From Hsuehochloa calcarea (Eukaryota > Streptophyta > Magnoliopsida > Poales > Poaceae): a stretch of DNA of 64,000 nucleotides. The DNA lies in the NCBI GenBank assembly GCA_036346395.1, contig CM070599.1, positions 18,901,232 to 18,965,231 on the forward strand, given 5' to 3'. Of the stretch, positions 56,431 through 64,000 are shown piece after piece (position 1 is the stretch's first letter; every line of letters begins with the position of its first letter). Below the pieces are notes generated by a model. That model ran no database searches. It saw only the letters and a program-made list of their open reading frames with translations, and was not told the DNA's origin. Made by a program: the position numbers and the translations under genes.

Positions 56431-57940
56431 ACAATACTTCAAACATTCTTTTTTGTTCTTTTACTGCTACTTGGATCATTTAGTGTTAGCAAGGGTAGGT
56501 CTAGGTATTCTTTACTCTCAGGATTAGCTTTAGCTTCAATTGAGAATCAATTGCTTAGAGTATTTCTTATCTCTTGAAATTTGCACTTGGTCTTTTGGTC
56601 GCTTGTCGGTTGGTCGGCTGACCAAAAGACGACCGATTTTCCTCCCTTATTTCTGTCAATTACTGATTAAAGATTAAGTTGGGTCCTGGTATTAGTTATG
56701 TATACTCTAAACTTAAGCAAACCTATCATCTTGTTCAAAGTTTAATCACCCATCAAACTTTAAAGTCTGTACTCTATTTTCAGCAGCCGACTCTAAACTC
56801 TATCTATTTTCGGTTTCTAGCAGTGTGCAGCAACTTCATTATTTCCTATCACTTGGTGCTAGTAGATGATGAGTTATCTTGCTAACCATGTTAGGAATAC
56901 TCTAAACTAAAGTATAGTACTTTACTTGTGATCATTTAACTCAAACAAATTGCATTTGGTGTTTGTCTGTTGATTTTTTGAATCTTGCGCAACTGCTTTG
57001 AAGCTGAAATCGGTGGTTAGTGCTAGCGATGTTTGGTGAGGAGTTAGACTTCTTAGTATACTCATTTATTTGTAGCTTAATCCGAAATATTATTTCCTCT
57101 CAGTCTAATATAGCAGCAAGTTTGCTTGTGCTAATCACATCTGCTTTCGGTTTTGCAAATCGAAAGCGCAACTTCGATTGAACTGGAAATTGCTAATTAG
57201 TGCTAATAGATGTTAAGTGATAAGTTAAACTTGTAGTTGTACTTATCTAGCTGTAACTCCATCTAGTATGTCAATTTGTTATAGTCTAATGGAGCATCAA
57301 ATTTTCATCCTTAAATCTGTCCGATTTTGATTTCAAAATCGACATCTGCTATTCCTAGTAAGCCTCCAATTTTGATGTTGCTAGTAAGCGATGTTAAATA
57401 ATAAGTTAGGCTTTAAGTTTTACTCATTAACAAGTAATCTAAGTAAAATCATTGCTTGGTTCAAAGCAAAAATCAGCAAGCTATCACTTTGCAATCTGCC
57501 CAAATCTCAATTTTGCCATATCTCAAATCAGAGTACGTCTAATCTGAATTTGATTTTGCTTGATAGCGATAGTTAGTGATGAATTAGACTTGGTAAATTT
57601 CTCAATTAGCGAGAATTAATCGAGTAGCATTTTCTTCTAAAATCCTAGTTTCTAAATCTGTTTCTTTGAGATTTGTCGATTTTGGTTTTGTTAGAAACAC
57701 AAAGCGTAGTCGATTTTAATCATCTTGCTAGTGAATATTAGGTGATGCTATGTGATGAGATAGGTTTTAAATATTGCTCATTTAGTGTAGCTTAATCAAA
57801 ATATCATTTTCGCTTAGTCTAATGAAGCACCAAATTATTTCTCGCAATCTGTCAAATTTACGGTTTTGCTAAAACACAAAGCGTAGCTTCTACGATTTCC
57901 CATTTCGGTTTGCTACTACGATGGTCATGCCGATTGTGAT
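56431..57940. repeat. Degenerate 165-190 bp tandem repeat inside the CACTA 3' region
   Basis: A landmark phrase GCTAG.GATG.T followed by a GTTAGRCTT-like word recurs at about 56860, 57022, 57210, 57378, 57560 and 57727, each time followed by a TAGCTTAATC/CTAATCTAAG-like block and an AATCTGTC..ATTTT.GGTTTTG block. No ORF. An 11-base inverted repeat GTCTTTTGGTC / GACCAAAAGAC is at 56590-56630. Confidence 0.6.
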
Positions 57941-58370
57941 ATTGATATCACGAGGCGGTTTTTAATAGAACCGTCGTGATCCGTATCACGAGCGGTTCTT
58001 GATTAAAACCGTCGTGATACTTCAATATCACGAGCGGTTTTTAATAGAATAAATGCGTGATATTGAATTATCACGAGCGGGTTCTATTAAAACCCGTCGT
58101 GATATTGAAGTATCACGACGGTTTGAATAAAGAACCGTCGTGATACTTCCGTATCCGAGCGGTTCTATTAAAAACCGTCGTGATACTTACGTATCACGCA
58201 CGGTTTAAACAAGAACCGTCGTGATACGTCCGTATCACGCAGCGGTTCTATTAAAAACCGCTCGTGACAAAACCGTCTGTGATAACCGCCTGTTATCACA
58301 GACATAAAAATGCAGACGGTTGAAAAACCGTCTGTGATGACGGTTCCGAACCGTCTGTGATGACCCTTTG
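57941..58370. repeat. Right subterminal repeat array of CACTA
   Basis: About twelve units of ATCACGAGCGGTTY and its complement, the mirror partner of the left array. The outermost units read ACAGACGG as on the left, while inner ones read ACGAGCGG or ACGACGG. Confidence 0.88.
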
Positions 58371-58380
58371 TGTAGTAGTG

Positions 58381-58383
58381 TTA
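58381..58383. repeat. Target site duplication TTA, right
   Basis: TTA directly follows the GTAGTAGTG end. Confidence 0.9.
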
Positions 58384-59635
58384 GCCAATAGCTACTCAGA
58401 GAAAATAAATGAAATAGGGGAGGGGCCTTCAACCATTTCTCTCTCCCCCCATCCAACGGCCCAGGCGAGGGGCCTTTCCTTCCTACTGAGATGGCACACA
58501 CATTTTTTTGCTCTTTGTAACCGGTCTTAGCTCTAGCCTGTGAAGATGAAAAGTAGAAATGATGGTTATTGAAGTAGTAGACTGGCTCTCACTACTGTCT
58601 TGTCTGTGAGCTATGATGGAGCGACCTGTATTAAGGGGGGAAAATGGAATCTTACCTATTATTAAGCCGGAAGGAAAATGCCGCCTCCAGAGTATCCCCG
58701 TACGTTAAGTCCTCCAACCGCAATCTGCCACGTTCACTTCAAATTCGCTTCGACGACGCAGCTACCGGCTGCTTCAGTTCACAGCTGCTGTGCGCCGTTC
58801 GGTTTACAGCTTCAGCCATGAACATGGACCGGACGGAGCGAGCGAGAGAGCGCCTACGCCTAGATATGCGCGTCGCCCGTCATTCGCGTCTATCTTCCTC
58901 TCTGGGCTTCGGCTTCTTGCTTCGCTTCTTCCTTTTCGTCGGTTCGTTCGGTGGCCTGCTACCTACGCCTCCCATCGTCTGCGTTCCACGCGCTGCCTTC
59001 CTCCGTCTTTCCTCCGCCATCTTGCGCTCCAGGTCTCGCTTTCTTTCTTCGATTCTCCCTTTTTGGCGGTTCATCCTCGCGATTGCTTTATGCTCTGGAT
59101 CTGTAACTATGCGTGATAGAATCGGTGAATATTGCTTCGTCCTGTGTAAATCGTTATAGTCGGTAATATTGCTTAATCTTGCCCTACACACTTTCATGCC
59201 TCTTTTATTGTAACTATTCATTGAGGTTTGGATGTTTGCCCGTGCCAAATTCACTGCATTTGAAGATCCAAAGTTTACATATCATTCGCTTACTAAATTT
59301 ATATGCTTGGATGTGTGTTGCAGGCCTTTGCCTACCATATGCTGCTATTGGCATCTCAGTGTCCGTTGCTGCTGCCAGGGCTTCTCAACCTAAATCTTGA
59401 AACGGTCTGTTTGCTTTGCTAATTTCCGTTGTTGACTAAAATGGTCTACTTGGAAAATGAAAAGACTATGGCTGATTTAATACCATTTGATCTAACAAGA
59501 TGGGTTAGGTCTATGTTGGGTCCTGATTGGAAAAGGTTTGTACAGCTCGTTGACTGTTTAAGTTGGATAGATCGATTGAATAATGGCATGCACATAATTG
59601 AAACTATGAAAAGCGTTTAGCACTTTGTAGTAGAC
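58384..59635. other. Unassigned stretch between CACTA and copia; possible gene fragment
   Basis: Begins with what may be 35 bases of gypsy integrase (SYSEKINEI). At 58575-58632 it matches the start of the 43748 spacer. From 58640 to 59150 it is GC-rich and open on both strands (171 codons on plus; on minus, a Lys/Arg/Glu-rich frame at 58880-59254). A TGTGTTGCAG acceptor-like site at about 59314 precedes a short frame, and 59429-59620 encodes 63 codons with Trp-rich content (WVRSMLGPDWKRFVQLVDCL). I recognise no protein family. It may be a captured or host gene remnant. Confidence 0.35.
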
Positions 59636-59839
59636 TGATGTATCAATGTTAGCTTTAAGAGAAGTACCACGGAGTGGTAACTAATTATATTTGTTGTTTT
59701 TGGGAATTTGTGTTGTGTGTATCCCGTAGGATCACACACCTTTTATTTATAGTCTCAAAGTAGAGTTCGTGTCTAATACAATAGGAGAGTCCAACTCTAA
59801 TACAACATGTCATCTAGTTCTAATATGGACTCTCCAACA
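59636..59839 (-). repeat. 3' LTR (204 bp) of the minus-strand copia
   Basis: On its own strand it runs from TGTTGGAGAGTCCATATTAG to CATTGATACATCA. Contains a TATA box and ends four bases after a run typical of LTR ends. The left boundary is set by the TGATG...TACATCA form and needs the 5' LTR for proof. Confidence 0.75.
59741..59752 (-). promoter_or_regulatory. LTR TATA box (CTATAAATAAAA)
   Basis: The minus strand reads ACTATAAATAAAAGG about 90 bases into the LTR. As part of the 3' LTR it would direct transcription leftward into 58384-59635. Confidence 0.7.
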
Positions 59840-59847
59840 CTCCCCTT
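59840..59847 (-). other. Polypurine tract
   Basis: Minus strand AAGGGGAG directly before the LTR start, overlapping the last base of the RNase H stop region. Confidence 0.85.
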
Positions 59848-60660
59848 CAAGATGGGCCGAAGATATCGGTCATACTCATCTTGTTACATATTGTAGCACC
59901 ATCACTAGGACCTAACCCTTTAGTAAAACCGTCAGCCAATTGTTTACCAGACTTGACATATTTCAACTCTAATATTCTGTCATCGAGCTTTTCCTTGATA
60001 AAAAACCTATCAATCTCAATGTGCTTGGTACGATCATGCTGAACTGGATTGTTAGCAATATTGATTGCATATTTATTGTCGCAATGCAGTACCAAAGGAT
60101 TATTCCTCCATATTCGAAGTTCGGACAATAAACCCTTCATCTATATCATTTCGCTCACACTCAACGCCATTGCTCTATACTCTGCCTCTGCAGTAGATCG
60201 AGCCACAACCTCCTGCTTTTTGCTTCTCCATGACACAAGGTTACCTCCCACAAAGATGCAATATCCAGAGGTAGACCTTCTGTCATCTACACTGCCGCCT
60301 AATCAAGATCATAATACCCTTCTACATTCAGATGTTGATTCTTTCTGAACCAAAGGCCTTTTCCAGGGCTACTCTTCAAATATCGCAGGATTCGATAGAC
60401 AACATCCATATGTCCTGTTCTGGGATCATGCATATATCGACTAACCACACTCACTGCATATGAAATATCAGGTCTTGTATGACACAAATAGATGAGACGC
60501 CCTACAAGTCTCTGATAAACTTCCTTGTCAACTGGATCACCTGACTCAGCACATAACTTGTGATTCCTATCAATAGGTGAGGCAGTAGGGCAACACCCAA
60601 GCATACCTATTTCTGCCAGCAGATCAAGAACATACTTTCTCTAGGAAAGAACTATACCAT
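59847..60660 (-). pseudogene. RNase H and RT C-terminus of the minus-strand copia
   Basis: Frames give KYVLDLLAEIGMLGCCPTAS, YQRLVGRLIYLCHTRPDISY, YRILRYLKSSPGKGLWF (60604-60299), then SWRSKKQ/MALSVSEMI-like decayed core between 60300 and 60140, and a clean end LVLHCDNKYAINIANNPVQH with HIEIDRFFIKEKLDD, GKQLADGFTKGLGP (60140-59847). The middle of the RNase H is broken by frame changes. The stop near 60645 (TAG) and others inactivate it. Confidence 0.87.
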
Positions 60661-61633
60661 TCGAAGAACGAGCAATCTTAATCCCAAGAAAGTATCGAAG
60701 AGGTCCAAGATCTTTCACCTCAAATGCTTCTCCCAATTTTTTCTTTAAGGACTTGATTTCCTCGGCATCATCTCCAGTAATCACAATATCATCAACATAG
60801 GCGCTAATATAGTGATATGTGACCCTCTATGCCTATAAAACAAGATGATCCCCATTGCAATCGAGAATAGCCCATACTACGGACTACATGCAGATCTATC
60901 AAACCACGCCCTTGAGAGCGCTTGGACCATATAAAGACTTCTTGAGTTTACATACCTTCCTCTCAGTCTGCCTGTTTTCAAACCCTGGAGGAATCTCCAT
61001 ATATACCTCCTCTTGTAAATCACCATGTAGAAAAGCATTTTTCACATCCAACTGATGTAGAGGCCATCCGAAGTTAGTCGCACAGGAGATCAACGTTCTT
61101 ACCGTACTCATTTTCGCCACCGGTGCAAAGGTCTCATCATAGTCTATCCCATATGTGTGACTATAACCTTTTGCAACCAACCGTGCCTTGTATCTCTCTA
61201 TCTTGCCTTCAGGAGTTTGCTTAATTGTAAACACCCATTTGCATCCTACTGCCCTTTTTCCTACTGGAAGTGGAACAAGATCCCATGTCTTGTTCTTCTG
61301 AAGTGCACTAAGTTCCTCCTTCATAGCATCCTTCCACTTAGGATCCTGTTTAGCAGTTCGCCAATTCTTCGGAACATCAACAGTCTGAAGAGATGCAATG
61401 AATGCTTTGTATGCAGGTGAAATATGGGAATATGAGATAAAATTTGCAATATCATGCTCAAAGCCATACCGGACTGGAGGTTTTCCTGCATTAGCTCTAG
61501 TTTCCCTACGTTGTGCAAGTGGTAACTCTAAATGGAAGTGATTAGAATCAACATTACCACTCGCCCCAAGGGGAGGCAAGGAACTTGATGGAGAGAGACC
61601 TGAGGAAAGATTTGGGACTGGATCAACCGGCAA
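60661..61633 (-). pseudogene. Reverse transcriptase of the minus-strand copia
   Basis: A 244-codon open frame (61633-60899) holds [80 protein letters not shown] and KVCKLKKSLYG. A small deletion at about 60920 breaks the following KQSPRAWF motif. In shifted frames the catalytic YVDD is still readable near 60803-60792 (AYVDDIVITGDDAEEIKS). The upstream join to integrase needs one frameshift near 61630. Confidence 0.9.
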
Positions 61634-63045
61634 GGTTGGTCTGCTCGTAAGGTTGCTCTTTGTGGTAATGTCGGTGCATTGTAAAGCTCCTCCGTTGTTG
61701 GTTCAGGTGCTGATTGCTTCTCCCCCTGTTTCCCGAAGCGTCTTCGCTGATAAACCTTCAAGTCTTTTTGGGCTATTACATCTCTCGTTAGATTTGGGCA
61801 CGGAATTGTCCCCACGATGGCTTCTTCTCGTTGACTATCTCTCTCCTTGTTCTCCCCCTCTCGACTTTCATCCTCAATGATAGGAGAGAACTCCAAAAAC
61901 TGATCAAGATTATCTCCACTCGTGTAGTAAGGCTCTAATTCCTGGAATGTCACATCCATACTCACAAATAATTTCCGTTCAACTGGGTTCCAGCATCTAT
62001 AGCCCTTCTGACTTGATGAATAGCCTATGAAGATACATTTCAATGCTTGTGGATCCAGCTTGCCAACCGTTGGTCGGTGATCTCGTACAAAGCACACACA
62101 ACCAAACACCTTGGGAGGCACCTTGAACTGCCGCTAACCCAAAAGAAGTTCCGCTGGAGACTTCATCCCAAGTATTCGAGACGGCATGCGATTGATGAGA
62201 TATACTGCCGTCATTACCGCCTCGCTCCATAATCCTTTTGGCACATTCATCTGAAACATGAGTGAACGTGCTACCTCCAATAAATGTCGATTCTTCCTTT
62301 CAGCTACTCCATTCTGAGATGGAGTTCCTGGACAAGTAGTCTGATGAAGTATCCCTTCTTCTGAGAGATATGCTGCAATCTCTTTATTAACATACTCAGT
62401 TCCATTATCTGATCGAAGAATCCGAACTTTTGCATCAAACTGAGTAGCGGCCATCCTATGGAAGTCCTGAAAACATCGAAGTACCTCGCTCTTGTGTTTC
62501 ATCATATAAATCCAAGTCATACGGGTATAGCAATCAATGAATGTGACGAACCACTTAAAACCACTTACAGAAGTAACTGAGCACGGACCCCAAACATCCG
62601 AATGTATTAATACAAAAGGTTCGTAACTCCGAAGACCAATGCTACTATATGTAGACCGTGTATGCTTTCCAAACTCACAAGCATCACACACCAGTTTGCT
62701 CTTGTCTACCCTTTTGAACAAATCATGATATAACTGACTTAAATTCTCAAATGATAGATGTCCCAAGCGACGATGATGTAATAAGACTTCTCCCTCGATT
62801 CCTCCTATAGCCACAGCTAATGCTGCATCAACCTGATCAATGTAACACAACCCATTACGCCTTATTCCATTCCCAATCTTCTTCCCAGTTCTTCTCTCCT
62901 GTAACAAACATGAATCATCATCAAATGTGACAGTGCATTTGAATTGGTCAATGATAGAACTGACTGAAAGAAGGTTGGTGGAAAGGAGGAACATGCAAAG
63001 CGGTGGATGAGCAATGGATGGTGTACACTCTGAGATCCAACACCG
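61634..63045 (-). pseudogene. Integrase of the minus-strand copia, one in-frame stop
   Basis: Pre-integrase motif HHRRLGHLSFENLSQLYHDL, then the core with Asp in VLIHSDVWGPCSVTSVSGF, Asp in VRILRSDNGTEYVNKE and Glu in QNGVAERKNRHLLEVARSLM, so the full catalytic triad is present. After KSPAELLLG a single TAG (about 62137-62135) interrupts; the same frame continues KVFGCVCFVRDHRPTVGKLD, CIFIGYSSSQKGYRCWNP and a Glu-rich C-terminal extension. Apart from this stop the integrase is uninterrupted for over 450 codons. Confidence 0.9.
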
Positions 63046-63505
63046 TGAATCACCGTGAGGTTCCATCTGCTGTTTGGACAGTTTCAGAATGAGTATATGG
63101 GGTGTAAGATGCGAAAGCACTACATGAACCTGTGACATGCTTGGATGCCCCTGAATCTATGATCCAATCAATATGAGAGTGCTTATGTGTGGATGCAAGT
63201 GCATGTGCCTGAGTACCTTCACCCACGTGGGCGTAGTTTGCAAAGTTACCAAAGGAGGTGGAATCATGAGAAGCCTCCAATGCCTTTTCCTGCTGCCACT
63301 TTTCCCACTGCATAGCTTGCTCGCCTGTTAGAGTAACAGACGTGTTCTCCTCTGTCTGGACCATATTAGCTCTAGGGCCAACTCGGCTCCTTCCTCGACC
63401 TCCATGACCACCACGATCTCCACCTCGGCCTTCACGACCACCACGTCCTCCACCTCGACCTCTATATTGTGGAGAGGGACAAGCACGGATCAGATGTCCT
63501 CTCAT
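63046..63505 (-). pseudogene. Nucleocapsid end and aspartic protease of the minus-strand copia
   Basis: A CCHC knuckle ECYNCGMRGHLIRAC (about 63525-63480) runs into an Arg/Gly-rich basic stretch (RGRGGGRGGREGRGGDRGG), an RNA-binding feature, and then WIIDSGASKHVTGSCSAF with the intact protease active site near 63158. The knuckle is split from the upstream gag frame by a one-base shift at about 63505. Confidence 0.88.
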
Positions 63506-64000
63506 CCCACAGTTGTAGCACTCTCTATCATCGTGTATAGGCGTATCACGGATCTGACCGGTTTGTTGTCCCCCATTACTCGTAGTCGAACTTCCTCCTG
63601 CACCATAGCCGAAATAACTTCCTCCATTGTAGGCAAGTTTGTCAAGTGAAACATGGCAGCCCTTCTACTCTCAAACTTTGGATTTAGCCCTTTTAGAAAG
63701 TGTAACCTGTGCGTTGTTGCCACACCCTACCAGCCTCAATATCACCAGCGTATGTCAACTGTAGTGGATCATAATGATCTAAATCTGCCCACAGTTGCTG
63801 CAGTTCACTAGCATACTCTTGGACGGCCCTCTCCTCCTGTTTCAGAGCCTCTACCTTGCCTTGGACTTCTACCATCATCATCACATTTCCTGCCCCAGTG
63901 TACATGTTGCTTAGCGTCTTCCACATTGCCTGTGTACAATGCATCATCTCCACCATCCGAGCGATGGATGGAGACATCGAAGTTAGCAACCAAGCTACCA
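63506..64000 (-). pseudogene. gag capsid region of the minus-strand copia, runs off the edge
   Basis: SPSIARMVEMMHCTQAMWKT, AGNVMMMVEVQGKVEALKQE and ERAVQEYASELQQLWADLDH (63989-63780) then, after a small shift near 63720, FLKGLNPKFESRRAAMFHLT and TMEEVISAMVQEEVRLRV. This is the UBN2-like gag of copia. The N-terminus lies outside the window. Confidence 0.85.

Larger units (their letters stand above)
46607..58380 (+). mobile_element. CACTA (En/Spm-type) DNA transposon, full length, 11.8 kb
   Basis: The left end CACTACTACAAAAGAGTC and the right end, reverse-complemented, CACTACTACACAAAGGGTC are terminal inverted repeats beginning with the diagnostic CACTA. Both ends are followed by subterminal arrays of ATCACAGACGGTTC-type units. 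A 3-base target duplication TTA (46604-46606 and 58381-58383) flanks it, the exact size expected for CACTA. It encodes a TNP2-type transposase and a second protein, both on the plus strand and both decayed. The intact ends and TSD suggest one insertion event with no later end loss. Confidence 0.95.
59636..64000 (-). mobile_element. Ty1/copia retrotransposon with short LTR, 3' part
   Basis: On the minus strand, from the right edge: gag, zinc knuckle, protease, integrase, RT, RNase H, polypurine tract and 3' LTR. The order is copia. The 204-base LTR excludes SIRE/Maximus and suggests one of the small copia lineages. The gag N-terminus, PBS and 5' LTR lie beyond 64000. Only a handful of frame breaks, so it is younger or better preserved than most neighbours. 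Confidence 0.92.

Noticed and set aside
58880..59254. Minus-strand frame rich in Lys, Arg and Glu
   Set aside because: Could be coding, but equally open on plus and without any recognisable family; kept only as part of the unassigned block.
61653..61880. Plus-strand 75-codon frame
   Set aside because: Complement of the copia pol linker on the minus strand; shadow frame.

Overview
The window looks like intergenic, repeat-packed chromatin of a grass nuclear genome. The element families (Tekay-like and CRM/Reina-like Ty3/gypsy, SIRE/Maximus-like Ty1/copia, an En/Spm-type CACTA transposon) and the GC-rich long LTRs fit rice or another member of the Oryza group, but the species cannot be fixed from this sequence alone. 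I find no intact host gene, no tRNA or rRNA gene and no CRISPR. Almost every coding stretch belongs to a transposable element, and almost all are broken by stops or frameshifts. A run of exactly 100 N (29855-29954) marks a scaffold join of unknown true length.

Layout, left to right. 1-7567: minus-strand Tekay-like gypsy element (pol, gag, an accessory leader ORF, PBS and a 3.1 kb 5' LTR), inserted into the 5' LTR of a plus-strand gypsy element. 7568-9790: remainder of that LTR, its PBS and leader. 9795-11630: two LTR fragments. 11631-22668: complete 11.0 kb SIRE/Maximus-like copia element with both LTRs. 22669-24142: integrase C-terminus, polypurine tract and truncated 3' LTR of the plus-strand gypsy. 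24143-28456: a second gypsy family (CRM/Reina-like) arranged pol end, LTR, PBS, leader, gag, protease, start of RT. 28457-29854: start of another gypsy LTR, cut by the gap. 29955-33170: copia integrase/RT/RNase H with a 644-codon open frame and an acidic env-position ORF. 33175-35807: gypsy LTR fragment split by a probable solo copia LTR. 35808-42540: two diverged direct copies of a long gypsy LTR. 42550-46606: gypsy fragments plus an unclassified 300-bp direct repeat pair. 46607-58380: full-length 11.8 kb CACTA transposon with 3-bp TTA target duplication, a degraded TNP2 transposase and a second protein ending in a Ulp1-like protease domain. 58384-59635: unassigned sequence. 59636-64000: minus-strand short-LTR copia element running off the right edge.

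How the parts relate: the order of nesting can be read from what interrupts what. The plus-strand gypsy is older than the minus-strand gypsy in its 5' LTR and the CRM-like sequence in its 3' LTR; the CACTA element is younger than the gypsy pol remnant it splits. The points most worth a second look are the leader ORF upstream of gag (3521-4258), the odd-length CGG-N5-CCG palindrome arrays that use different words in two copia families, the third internal array of CACTA subterminal repeats with its own GC-rich leader, and the unusually indel-rich decay, which could be biological or a sequencing artefact.
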